Source: DATEPR01 sp036502345 (GTDB lineage: Bacteria; Actinomycetota; Actinomycetes; Mycobacteriales; Pseudonocardiaceae). Taken from it: a stretch of 22,422 nucleotides of DNA. The stretch spans positions 1-22,422 of the forward strand of contig DASXYT010000390.1 of assembly GCA_036502345.1 (NCBI GenBank). Reading direction: 5' to 3'. Shown piece after piece: positions 1-7,449 of the stretch (positions within the stretch are counted from its first letter, which is position 1; every line of letters begins with the position of its first letter). Below the pieces are notes generated by a model. The model was not told the origin of the DNA. It saw only the letters and a list, made by a program, of their open reading frames with translations, and did not search any database. The position numbers and the translations under genes were made by a program.

Positions 1-2522
1 CTCCTGAGTTGCGTCGTGCGCTGGTTCGGGTTGCGCGGGTGCCGCGGCTGTTGGTGGCCAGTGACTACGACGGCACCCTGGCCCCGATCGTGGCCGATCC
101 GGAGCAGGCCAGGGCGTTGCCGGAGTCGGTGGGGGCGTTGCGGGTGCTGGCCGGGTTGCACGAAACCACCGCCGCGGTGATCTCCGGACGGGCCCTGCGG
201 GATCTGGCCACGTTGTCGCGGCTGCCCGCGGAGGTGCATCTGGTCGGGTCGCACGGCTCGGAGTTCGATGTGGGGTTCGTGCACGCCCTGGATGGCAACG
301 CCCGCGCCCTGCACCGGCGCCTGTCGGGCAGGTTGGAGGAGTTGGTCGAGGGCACGGTCGGGGTGGGTTTGGAGGTCAAACCGGCCTCGATCGCGGTGCA
401 CGTGCGCCGCGCGGATCCGGAGACGGCGGAGCGGGTGCTCAGTGCGGTGCGGGAGGGCCCGGCGGGCTGGTCGGGGGTGTCGGTCACCGAGGGCAAGGCG
501 GTGATCGAGTTGGCGGTGATCGCCACGAACAAGGGCCACGCCCTGGATGTGTTGCGGCATGAGGCGGGGGCGTCGGCGGCGGTGTTCGTGGGTGATGACG
601 TGACCGACGAACGCGCGTTCGCCCGGTTGGCGGGTCCGGATGTGGGTATCAAGGTCGGTGGTGGGGCCTCCTCGGCGGGGTTCCGGGTGGCTGATCCGGG
701 TGCGGTCGCGACGGTGTTGGCGTTTTTGGTGGAGGAGCGGCGGGCGTGGCTGTATGGGGAGTCCGCGCCGCCGATCGAGCGGTTGTCGATGTTGGCGAAT
801 GAGTCGTCGGTGGCGTTGGTGACCCCGGATGCGCGGGTGTCGTGGTTGTGTCATCCGGGCCCGGATTCGGCGGCGGTGTTCGCGGATTTGGTGGGGGGTG
901 CGGGGGCGGGGCATTTCAGTGTCCGCCCGGAGCGTAATGGGCTGCCGTTGGGGCAACGCTATGTGCCGGGGACGATGACGGTGCAGACCCGCTGGTCACA
1001 GTTGTTGGTGTCGGATTATTTGGTGCATGGGTTGCCGCCGCACCGTACCGACATCGTGCGGGTGGTGTCGGGGTCGACGCGGGCGGTGGTGACCTTCGCG
1101 CCGCGCCCGGAGTTCGGGCAGGTCCCGGTGCGGTTGCGGGTGGAGTCGGAGGGGTTGCGGGTGGTGGGTACGGGTGATCCGCTGGTGTTGCGCTCGCCGG
1201 GGGTGGTGTGGGAGGTGTCCTCGGATGGGATGCACGAGACCGCCACCGCGACGGTGGCGGTGTCGCCGGGTGAGCCGGTGGTGTTGGAGTTGCGGTGCGG
1301 CACGACGGATCTGGCCGCCTCCGGCATCCCGGAGACGGACAGTCGGGCGGTCGCGGAACGGTATTGGTCGGAGTGGGTGGCTGGTTTGAGGCTGCCGGGT
1401 AGGGCGCGGGAGATGGTGTCGCGTTCGGCGTTGACGTTGCGGGGTTTGTGTCATGAGGAGACCGGCGGGATCATGGCCGCCGCGACGACGTCGTTGCCCG
1501 AGGAGATCGGGGGGGTGCGGAATTGGGATTATCGGTATTGCTGGTTGCGGGATGGGGCGATGACGGCGGCGGCGTTGGTGTCGTTGGGTTCCACGGGTGA
1601 GGCGGAGGGGTATTTGGGGTGGTTGGGTGCGGTGATCGAGGCGTTGCCGGGTCCGGAGTATCTGCATCCGTTGTATACGTTGGCGGGTGGGGCGTTGGGT
1701 GCGGAGGCGGTGATCGACACGTTGCCTGGTTATGCGGGGTCGCGTCCGGTGCGGGTGGGGAACCTGGCTAATCAGCAGGTCCAGTTGGATGTGTTCGGTC
1801 CGGTGGTGGATCTGGTGGTGGGGTTGGCTGATGCGCGGGGGGAGTTGCGTGATGGTGAGTGGGTGATGGTGGAGGCGATGGCCCGGGCGGTGGCGGCGCG
1901 GTGGGCGGAGCCTGATCATGGTATTTGGGAGGAGCGGCACACTCCGCGTCATCATGTGTATTCGAAGGTGCAGTGTTGGGTCACCATCGATCGGGCGTTG
2001 AGGTTGGCCGATAGGTGGGGTCGGGTGGCGGATCCGGTGTGGGTGGGGTTGCGGGAGAAGATCGCCGAGGATGTGGTGACGCATGGGTGGCATGGTGAGG
2101 CGTGTGGTGGGATCGGTGCGTTCACCACGGCGTATGACGGTCTGGATCTGGACGCGGCGTCGCTGCATGTGGGCTTGTCGGGGTTGCTGGATCCCGGTGA
2201 TGAACGCTTCGCTGCGACGGTGACGGCGGTGGAGGCGGAGTTGCGGTCGGGGTCGACGGTGTATCGGTATCACCGTGATGATGGGCTGCCGGGGAATGAG
2301 GGTGGTTTCCATTTGTGTGCTGCGTGGATGATTGAGGCGTATGTGTTGACGGGTCGCCGGTCGGAGGCGGAGGAGTTGTTCGAGCAGTTGGTGGATGCCG
2401 CCGGGCCGACGGGGTTGTTGCCGGAGGAGTACGACCCGATCGCGGAGCGGTCGTTGGGGAATCATCCGCAGGCGTATTCTCATCTCGGCTTGATTCGCTG
2501 CGCGCAACTGCTGGACCACTGA
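1..2522 (+). CDS. otsB: Trehalose-6-phosphate phosphatase fused to GH15 trehalase/glucoamylase domain (5' partial)
   Basis: This bifunctional-looking protein would dephosphorylate trehalose-6-phosphate to trehalose and then hydrolyse trehalose, or another alpha-glucoside, to glucose in the cytoplasm. Counting residues from the TTG at position 9, the N-terminal HAD phosphatase shows motif I DYDGT at residues 19-23 and the acidic motif GDDVTDE at 195-201. A GH15 module follows from about residue 257: SMLANESSVALV near 260, RNWDYRYCWLRDG near 504-516, GIWEER near 638 (probable general acid region) and GLLPEEYDP near the C-terminus (probable base region). The frame stays open to the left edge and the coding pattern continues there, so the real start is probably outside the window. 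From about position 700 the gene uses TTG, GTG, GGG and GCG far more than its neighbours, with few C-ending codons. I am confident in both domains; substrate order and physiological direction are inference. Confidence 0.9.
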   Translation, partial: PELRRALVRVARVPRLLVASDYDGTLAPIVADPEQARALPESVGALRVLAGLHETTAAVISGRALRDLATLSRLPAEVHLVGSHGSEFDVGFVHALDGNARALHRRLSGRLEELVEGTVGVGLEVKPASIAVHVRRADPETAERVLSAVREGPAGWSGVSVTEGKAVIELAVIATNKGHALDVLRHEAGASAAVFVGDDVTDERAFARLAGPDVGIKVGGGASSAGFRVADPGAVATVLAFLVEERRAWLYGESAPPIERLSMLANESSVALVTPDARVSWLCHPGPDSAAVFADLVGGAGAGHFSVRPERNGLPLGQRYVPGTMTVQTRWSQLLVSDYLVHGLPPHRTDIVRVVSGSTRAVVTFAPRPEFGQVPVRLRVESEGLRVVGTGDPLVLRSPGVVWEVSSDGMHETATATVAVSPGEPVVLELRCGTTDLAASGIPETDSRAVAERYWSEWVAGLRLPGRAREMVSRSALTLRGLCHEETGGIMAAATTSLPEEIGGVRNWDYRYCWLRDGAMTAAALVSLGSTGEAEGYLGWLGAVIEALPGPEYLHPLYTLAGGALGAEAVIDTLPGYAGSRPVRVGNLANQQVQLDVFGPVVDLVVGLADARGELRDGEWVMVEAMARAVAARWAEPDHGIWEERHTPRHHVYSKVQCWVTIDRALRLADRWGRVADPVWVGLREKIAEDVVTHGWHGEACGGIGAFTTAYDGLDLDAASLHVGLSGLLDPGDERFAATVTAVEAELRSGSTVYRYHRDDGLPGNEGGFHLCAAWMIEAYVLTGRRSEAEELFEQLVDAAGPTGLLPEEYDPIAERSLGNHPQAYSHLGLIRCAQLLDH

Positions 2523-2539
2523 CGAACGGAACACCACCC

Positions 2540-3145
2540 GTGGCTGGGACGATGGAGACAGTCGGCCGATCCGACGTCCGGGAAGTGGCCGCGGTGCTCG
2601 GCAGGGCGTTCGTCGACGATCCGGTGATGGCCTATCTCCTGCCCGGCAAACGTGACCGCCGTCGGGCGGCGGCGCTCTTCGCGGCGACCAGCAAGTGGTA
2701 CTACATGCAGCACGAGGCCACCGAGATCATCTGGGAGGACGGCCAGGTGCGCGGTGCCGCCGTCTGGGCGCCACCGGGGCAGTGGTCCCCGCCGATGGGG
2801 CGCCAACTACTCGCCCTACCCTCCGTCCTCGCCGCCCTGCGAATGCGGGTGACCGCCGCCTCGGTGCTGTTCGCCGCCAGCGCCAAGGTGCACCCGGTGG
2901 CGCCGCACTGGTACCTGACCGCGATCGGCGTCGACCCGGAGGCCCAGGGCAAGGGCTTCGGCGCGGCGCTGCTCAGGTTCCGGCTGAAGCGGTGCGACGA
3001 GACCGGTGCCCCGGCCTACCTCGAGGCCAGCAAGTTCGCCAACGTCGCCTACTACGAACGGTTCGGCTTCCAGGTGCTGGACGAGATCCCGGTCGACGGC
3101 GGTCCGACGACATGGGGCATGTGGCGGGAGCCGGGCGCGGGCTGA
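2540..3145 (+). CDS. GNAT family N-acetyltransferase
   Basis: This is a predicted acetyl-CoA-dependent N-acetyltransferase of about 201 residues with unknown substrate. The family acetyl-CoA-binding motif A is visible around residues 131-150 as IGVDPEAQGKGFGAALL, matching the V-x-P-x-x-Q-G-x-G-x-G/A pattern. It is followed by YLEASKFANVAYYERFGF, the usual motif B region with the conserved Tyr and the FGF turn. The N-terminal half (DVREVAAVLGRAFVDDPVMAYLLP) is the typical first helix. It starts 17 bp after the trehalase stop, so co-transcription is possible. The start is GTG at 2540; an in-frame ATG at 2552 is equally possible because neither has a clear ribosome binding site. Third positions are G/C-rich with CTG and GTC usage, unlike the gene upstream. 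Family assignment is secure; the acceptor substrate cannot be read from the sequence. Confidence 0.88.
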   Translation: MAGTMETVGRSDVREVAAVLGRAFVDDPVMAYLLPGKRDRRRAAALFAATSKWYYMQHEATEIIWEDGQVRGAAVWAPPGQWSPPMGRQLLALPSVLAALRMRVTAASVLFAASAKVHPVAPHWYLTAIGVDPEAQGKGFGAALLRFRLKRCDETGAPAYLEASKFANVAYYERFGFQVLDEIPVDGGPTTWGMWREPGAG

Positions 3146-3248
3146 GCCGCCAATAGATTCACGTTCGCCGCGTCGATCACGAACCGTTGCCGCCCCTCAC
3201 CTGATGGGGTGGTTGTTAGACCCGGCTGATGAATGGCGTGCCGCTGCC

Positions 3249-3273
3249 GCTGGGTCACGCTGACGTGACCAGC
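3249..3273 (+). promoter_or_regulatory. 5'-leader hairpin directly before a ribosome binding site
   Basis: GGTCACG (3253-3259) and CGTGACC (3264-3270) form a perfect 7-bp stem around the loop CTGA. GCT (3249-3251) and AGC (3271-3273) extend it past one bulged G. The stem ends immediately before the purine-rich Shine-Dalgarno stretch GAAAGGGGG (3274-3282) of the secreted-protein gene that starts at 3288. It could protect the transcript 5' end or tune initiation; this role is inference. Confidence 0.4.
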
Positions 3274-3287
3274 GAAAGGGGGCCGAC

Positions 3288-3958
3288 ATGCACGGCACCA
3301 GAGGGTTCCAATCGGCGATCGTCCGGGTAGTGGTTGTCGCGGGTCTGCTCGCCGGCTTCTCGTCGGCGTCCGCAGCACATGCGACGGCGGCCGGGGTGGC
3401 GTCAGCCGGTTCTGCGGAGGTGGTGCGCAACGGGAAGGACGTGCCGGTGGCGCCCGTCGGCCCGTGCAGCCTGACCGGCGCCCAGCACGGTTCGTCCAAC
3501 GGCGCCAGCAAGAACGGCATCGTCAGCTTCGGCAGCGCCACGTCCTCGTGCAGCACCGACAAGAAGAACACACCAGTACGTCGGTGGCCAACGGCACCAA
3601 GTTCACGCTGTCCGCGCTGACCGACTACGGCGGCCCGACCATCAAGGTGGCCAGCTACTCGGTGACCTGCGCCGCCACCCAGACCGGCACCAACGCCTCC
3701 TGGCAGTTCAGCGGCCTCACCGGAGTTGTCGTGCCCAAGCAGGTCCCGAACAACTACAAGATCGCCGTGAAGTCCGACAACGGCAAGCTGCTGGCCAACG
3801 TGATCCTCAACGAGGTGATCCTGCCCGACCCGAACGACGGCAGCATCACCCTGAACATGATGCACATCCAACTGTTCCCGAACGGCGTACCGAAGAACAG
3901 CACTCCGATGAGCGGCGACATCTACGTGGGTTCCACGTCCTGCTCGCCGACCGCCTGA
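3288..3958 (+). pseudogene. Secreted protein resembling choice-of-anchor P family, interrupted by one frameshift
   Basis: The first part (from ATG 3288) encodes a signal peptide, with a positively charged start, the hydrophobic run IVRVVVVAGLLAG and an ASAAHA cleavage region. A mature N-terminus with CSL and SSCSTDKKN follows. Homology-like sequence then continues one frame back (-1) from about 3571: TSTSVANGTKF, YSVTCAATQTG, SWQFSGLTG, VILNEVILPDPNDGSITLNMMHIQLF, GDIYVGSTSCSP, ending at TGA 3956-3958. The original frame instead stops at 3620. The paired cysteines and the NEV...NDGSITLNMMHI block look like the actinobacterial extracellular choice-of-anchor P family (recognition from memory, moderate). 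A good Shine-Dalgarno (GAAAGGGGG) lies 5 bases before ATG 3288. The break sits in the A-rich string AAGAAGAACACACC (3561-3574). One missing base, for example AACACACC in place of AACAACACC, would restore the frame. It may be a real mutation or a sequencing error. Confidence 0.7.
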
Positions 3959-5355
3959 GCACTGCCGCCATCTGCCCGCCCGGCCGACGTGAGTTGCTGG
4001 GCGGGCAGATCCGCGGAGTGCGACCACAGGCGCCACGCCCTCGGCGCCGGGTGGTCGTGCCGGGAGCCCGCTTCGGCGAACCGCAGCCGGATCCTGGCTC
4101 CGCCCAACCTGCCCCTGTCCACGTGGATCGTCCCGCCGGTCGCCACCACGGCGTGCCGCGCGATGTCCAGGCCGAGCCCGGTCGATCCCCGGCTGCTGGC
4201 GCCCCTGCGCAGCGCGGCCTCGCTGTCGGCGATGCCGGGGCCCGCGTCCTCGACCACCAGGGTCACCCAGCCCGCGTACCGGACCACGGACGCGGCGAAC
4301 GGCGTGCCGGCAGGCGTGTGCTGGAAGACGTTGCCCAGCAGCGAGTCGACCACCGCGCCCACGTCCTTGTCCAGCAGCCCGACCGGCGCCTCGTCTGCGG
4401 CACAGGTGAAGTCACAGCCCCGCCCCTGGTGCTCGGCCAGGGTGGACCAGAACGCCATCCTGTCCCGGACCACCTTGGCCAGGTCGCAACTGGCCGCGGC
4501 CAGGCTGGTCGCCTTCGCCGCCGTCCTGATCAGGTCGTCCACGTCCGCCTCCAGCGCCGACACCGCGTGCCGCACCCGCTGGGCCACGGGCCCGTCGCCG
4601 ATCGACTCCGAGTCCAACCGCAGTGCGGTCAGCGGGGTACGGAGCCGGTGCGACAGATCGGCGACGAACTCGCGCTCACTGGCGATCAACTGCTCGACCC
4701 GCGCCGAGATCTGGTTCAGCGTGCCGATCAACTGGCTGATCTCGGCGGCGCCGCTCGGCGGGATCTGCACACCGGTCCTGCCCTGTCCGATGGTGGCCGC
4801 CGCCGCCACGATCGTGCGCATGGATCCGATCAGCGGCCGGGTCCGCCGCCAGCCGACCAGGGCCGCGACGCCGATGGCCACCAGGCCGCCTGCCACCATC
4901 AATGCCATCGAACGCAGCCACGGTCCCAGCACCGACCAGCGCCCGACGTAGACCTCCACGACGGCGATCGAGCCGTCCGGCAGCGCCACCGGGACGAGCA
5001 CGACGTCGCCGCCGACCGCCGGGAACGTGCCCTCGGTGCCGGTGCGGGCCACGGCGGTCACGTCCACGGCAGCCGCGTGCCCGGCGCCCACGGTGCGCCC
5101 GGCCGGCAGGTAGACGGCGAGGTCACCGGCCGCGCCGGCCCTTGTTCTGCCGATCGCTGCCCTGACCAGGTCGACGTCCACCACCCCGGTGGTCGGCACC
5201 ACGACCGCGCCTGCGACGGCCTTGGCCTGCTGGTCCGCCGACTGGGTCGCCGTCGTGGTCAACTCGCGCCACTGCAACGTCCCGAACAGGATCAACAGGA
5301 TGATGACGGCAGAGGTGGCCGCCAGCAGCGTCGCGCGGAGGTAGGTCCGGTTCAC
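3922..5355 (-). CDS. Sensor histidine kinase of a two-component system
   Basis: This is a membrane sensor kinase of 477 residues. A first transmembrane helix lies at about 8-26, an extracytoplasmic sensor region at about 30-145 and a second helix at about 148-168, followed by a HAMP-like linker to about 225. The H-box is VADLSHRLRTPLTALRLD with phospho-acceptor His236. The ATPase domain shows the N-box (SLLGNVFQHTPAG, Asn342), the G1 box VEDAGPGI near 368-375 and the G2 box GSTGLGLDIA near 390-399. It starts with GTG and overlaps the response regulator stop by 4 bp (GTGA), so the two are translationally coupled. The catalytic fold should end near residue 426. The remaining 51 residues have no kinase features, run through a hairpin and overlap the convergent gene by 37 bp. 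The signal sensed is unknown. Confidence 0.93.
   Translation of the reverse strand: MNRTYLRATLLAATSAVIILLILFGTLQWRELTTTATQSADQQAKAVAGAVVVPTTGVVDVDLVRAAIGRTRAGAAGDLAVYLPAGRTVGAGHAAAVDVTAVARTGTEGTFPAVGGDVVLVPVALPDGSIAVVEVYVGRWSVLGPWLRSMALMVAGGLVAIGVAALVGWRRTRPLIGSMRTIVAAAATIGQGRTGVQIPPSGAAEISQLIGTLNQISARVEQLIASEREFVADLSHRLRTPLTALRLDSESIGDGPVAQRVRHAVSALEADVDDLIRTAAKATSLAAASCDLAKVVRDRMAFWSTLAEHQGRGCDFTCAADEAPVGLLDKDVGAVVDSLLGNVFQHTPAGTPFAASVVRYAGWVTLVVEDAGPGIADSEAALRRGASSRGSTGLGLDIARHAVVATGGTIHVDRGRLGGARIRLRFAEAGSRHDHPAPRAWRLWSHSADLPAQQLTSAGRADGGSAQAVGEQDVEPT
3972..4008. terminator. Hairpin, candidate bidirectional terminator between convergent genes
   Basis: CTGCCCGCCC (3972-3981) and GGGCGGGCAG (3999-4008) are perfect 10-bp inverted arms with a 17-base loop. 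The hairpin follows the stop of the plus-strand secreted-protein gene by 13 bases, where a terminator is expected. No U-tract follows on either side, so it would be the GC-rich actinobacterial kind. It lies inside the 3' tail of the minus-strand kinase ORF, which is unusual. Confidence 0.45.
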
Positions 5356-6038
5356 CCGGGCGCCACCAGCTTCAGACCGACCCCGCGAACCGTGTGCAGG
5401 TACTTCGGGTGGGCGGCGCTCTCACCCAGCTTGCGACGCAGCCACGACACGTGCACGTCGATCGTCTGGTCGTCGCCGACGTGCCGCTGCCGCCACACGT
5501 CGTGGATCAGGTCGCGCCGGGTGACCACGCTGTTCGGCCGGGCGGCGAGATAGGCGAGCAGATCGAACTCGCGGCGGTTCAACCCGAGGTCCCGCCCGTC
5601 CAGCCTGGCCACCCGCTGGCGCAGGTCCACCTGCAGGCCGCCGACCTCCAACAACCCGGAGTCATCGTCGTCGTGCCGTGCGGTGCGGCGTAACAGCGCG
5701 GTGATCCTGGCGACCAGTTGCTCGCTGGAGAACGGTTTGACCACGTAGTCGTCGGCCCCGGCGTTGAGCAGGTCGACGACGCTGCGCTCGTCACTGCGCG
5801 CCGTGGCGATGATGACGGGTACGTTGGTGATGCCGCGCAGCATCCGCAGTGCGGCGCCGCCGTCCAGGTCGGGCAGTCCGAGGTCGAGGATGACGATGTC
5901 CGGGACCCGCTCGGCGACGGAACGCAACGCGTCCACGGCGGTGCCCAGCGGCACCACCGCGAAGCCGCGGTCGGTCAGCGCGTGGACCAGCGCCGCCTGC
6001 ACCGCGGGGTCGTCCTCGACCAGCAGGATCTCGTGCAT
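5352..6038 (-). CDS. OmpR/PhoB-family response regulator
   Basis: This is a DNA-binding response regulator of 228 residues. The receiver domain (1 to about 115) has the acidic pair EDD at 8-10, phospho-acceptor Asp52 in VILDLGLPDLDG, Thr79 in IIATAR and Lys101 in DDYVVKPF. The C-terminal winged-helix domain (about 130-226) carries LNRREFDLLAYLAARPNSVVTRR and the recognition-helix region DQTIDVHVSWLRRKLG, ending with the wing YLHTVRGVGLKL, a typical OmpR-type sequence. It is the first gene of the pair and is coupled to the kinase through a 4-bp overlap. Start ATG 6036-6038 is supported by the alignment of MHEILLVEDD with family N-termini. It is transcribed away from the sugar importer and separated from it by a palindrome-containing region. 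Target genes are unknown; the adjacent importer and autoregulation are the obvious candidates. Confidence 0.95.
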   Translation of the reverse strand: MHEILLVEDDPAVQAALVHALTDRGFAVVPLGTAVDALRSVAERVPDIVILDLGLPDLDGGAALRMLRGITNVPVIIATARSDERSVVDLLNAGADDYVVKPFSSEQLVARITALLRRTARHDDDDSGLLEVGGLQVDLRQRVARLDGRDLGLNRREFDLLAYLAARPNSVVTRRDLIHDVWRQRHVGDDQTIDVHVSWLRRKLGESAAHPKYLHTVRGVGLKLVAPG

Positions 6039-6092
6039 GAACTCACGGTAGAGAACCTGGAGATGACCCGGAACCGCCGTAACCTCTCGGTG

Positions 6093-6098
6093 ATCTTA
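6093..6098 (-). promoter_or_regulatory. Candidate -10 box for the two-component operon
   Basis: On the minus strand TAAGAT (6098 to 6093) matches the actinobacterial TANNNT -10 pattern, about 55 bases before the response regulator start. No convincing -35 is visible; the -35 position falls at the edge of the 50-bp palindrome. This is a weak call. Confidence 0.25.
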
Positions 6099-6112
6099 CC
6101 GGCCGGTTGCCA

Positions 6113-6162
6113 CGGTCCTCGTTTCAGCCGTATGTCCGGACATACGGCTGAAACGAGGACCG
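6113..6162. repeat. Perfect 50-bp palindrome in divergent intergenic region
   Basis: Positions 6113-6162 read identically on both strands: two 25-base arms with no loop, centred between 6137 and 6138 on the core TGTCCGGACA, with no mismatch over the whole length. Position pairs run from C6113:G6162 inward to C6137:G6138. It lies between the divergently transcribed response regulator and the sugar importer, so it is not positioned as a terminator for either. It could be an operator for a dimeric or tetrameric regulator, a cruciform-forming site, or the remnant of a palindromic mobile element. Confidence 0.95.
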
Positions 6163-6173
6163 CAGGTGGCGGA

Positions 6174-6202
6174 TTAGGCGAACCGAAGCTGGCATTTAAG
6201 GT
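6174..6202 (+). promoter_or_regulatory. Candidate promoter of the sugar importer operon
   Basis: TTAGGC (6174-6179) and TAAGGT (6197-6202) have a 17-base spacer and approximate an actinobacterial -35/-10 pair just after the palindrome. A second TANNNT, TACGAT (6223-6228), lies 7 bases before the preferred GTG start at 6236 and would give a leaderless transcript. Neither has been tested and both are weak matches. Confidence 0.3.
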
Positions 6203-6235
6203 TCTTTTCGGGTGCCTACTCCTACGATTCTGCCC

Positions 6236-7438
6236 GTGTCCGCAATAGTGCTCAACGGTTTGGGCAAGGTATATGCAGACGGAACCAGGGCCGTCGAGGA
6301 TCTCAATCTGGAGATCCAGGACGGCGAGTTCCTGGTGCTCGTCGGCCCTTCGGGGTGCGGGAAGACGACAGCACTGCGGATCATCGCAGGCCTTGAGGAC
6401 ATCAGCGAGGGTACGGTCCGAATCGGCGACAAAGTGGTCAATCGGGTGCCGTCGCGGGACCGGGACGTCGCCATGGTGTTCCAGTCCTATGCTCTCTATC
6501 CGCATTTGAACGTCTTCGACAACATCGCGTTCGGGCTCACTCTGCGTAAGCTGCCCAAGGCCGAGATCAAGCGTCGGGTCGGCGAGGTGGCCAAGGTACT
6601 CGAACTGACAGAGCACCTGGACCGCAAGCCGAAGAACCTGTCCGGCGGCCAGCGGCAGCGCGTCGCCATGGGCAGGGCGATCGTCCGTGAACCGCAGGCC
6701 TTCCTGATGGACGAACCACTGTCCAATCTGGATGCGAAGCTGCGGGTCCAGATGCGGGCGCAGATCGCCAGGATCCAACGTGACCTCGGTGTCACCACGG
6801 TCTACGTGACGCACGACCAGACCGAGGCGATGACGCTGGGTGACCGGGTGGCTGTGATGCGCAAGGGGGTGCTGCAGCAGGTCGGCCCACCGCAGGAGCT
6901 CTACGACCGGCCGGTGAACCTGTTCGTCGCAGGCTTCATCGGCTCACCTGGGATGAACGTGCTGGCCGGCCGGCTGGAGACGGACGATCTCGGCCACTAC
7001 TGGACGGTGCTGGACAGCCAGCGGCTGATGCTCACCGACTCGGTGCTCTACGAACGGCCCGCGCTCAAGGGCTACGTCGGCAAGGACATCGTCGTCGGCA
7101 TCCGCCCCGAGGACATGGAGGACGCCGAGATCGCCGGCGTCGAGGACGGCTATGTGCTCAAGGCGACGGCCGATCTCGTCGAGGCCATGGGCTCCGACGT
7201 GCTGGTGCACTTCCCGGTCCAGGTCCGGCCCGCGCGCACCGCGGAGACGGAGGAACTGTGCGACGAGGGCTTCACCGTCGGGCTGCCCGAGGCCACCCGG
7301 CACGACGTGACCACGCTGGTCGGCCGGTTCAGCCCCCGGACCAGGGTGTTCGAGGGCCAGTCGGTGACCGTGCGCGTGGACACCGCTCGACTGCACTTCT
7401 TCGATCCGGAGTCCGGGTCGTCAATCTGGAACGACTGA
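6236..7438 (+). CDS. Carbohydrate ABC importer ATP-binding protein (MsmK/UgpC type)
   Basis: This is the cytoplasmic ATPase that powers the sugar importer encoded just downstream. From GTG 6236 it has 400 residues: Walker A GPSGCGKTT at 37-45, Q-loop VFQSYALYPH near 81-90, signature LSGGQRQRVAMGRA at 135-148, Walker B AFLMDE at 155-160, D-loop NLD and H-loop YVTHDQTEAMT. After about residue 235 comes the TOBE/regulatory C-terminal domain typical of MalK/UgpC/MsmK proteins (VGIRPED and a long beta-rich tail), so length is normal. An in-frame GTG at 6212 would add 8 residues. I prefer 6236 because MSAIVLNGLGKVYADG matches the usual family start. It is the first gene of the ATPase-binding protein-permease-permease operon. 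Proteins of this type often serve more than one importer, so the local pairing is likely but not exclusive. Confidence 0.93.
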   Translation: MSAIVLNGLGKVYADGTRAVEDLNLEIQDGEFLVLVGPSGCGKTTALRIIAGLEDISEGTVRIGDKVVNRVPSRDRDVAMVFQSYALYPHLNVFDNIAFGLTLRKLPKAEIKRRVGEVAKVLELTEHLDRKPKNLSGGQRQRVAMGRAIVREPQAFLMDEPLSNLDAKLRVQMRAQIARIQRDLGVTTVYVTHDQTEAMTLGDRVAVMRKGVLQQVGPPQELYDRPVNLFVAGFIGSPGMNVLAGRLETDDLGHYWTVLDSQRLMLTDSVLYERPALKGYVGKDIVVGIRPEDMEDAEIAGVEDGYVLKATADLVEAMGSDVLVHFPVQVRPARTAETEELCDEGFTVGLPEATRHDVTTLVGRFSPRTRVFEGQSVTVRVDTARLHFFDPESGSSIWND

Positions 7439-7449
7439 GGAGTACACCG

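Noticed and set aside
996..2537. Long open frame of 513 codons antisense to the GH15 domain
   Set aside because: It is Arg/His/Pro-rich without any domain, and is explained by the C-poor coding strand composition of the real gene.
3561..3575. Programmed -1 ribosomal frameshift in the secreted-protein gene
   Set aside because: No X-XXY-YYZ slippery heptamer is present (A-rich AAGAAGAACAC only), and no obvious stimulatory pseudoknot follows; mutation or sequencing error is simpler.
3994..5553. Open frame of 519 codons on the plus strand across the two-component genes
   Set aside because: It is the antisense shadow of a clear kinase and response regulator; Arg/Gly/Pro-rich with no motif.
6113..6162. 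Palindrome as an intrinsic terminator
   Set aside because: Both flanking genes are transcribed away from it, no U-tract follows, and it has no loop.
7258..7449. Upstream GTG start for the binding protein
   Set aside because: It would lie inside the ATPase gene and place a signal peptide and lipobox internally; ATG 7450 has GAGGAG in front.
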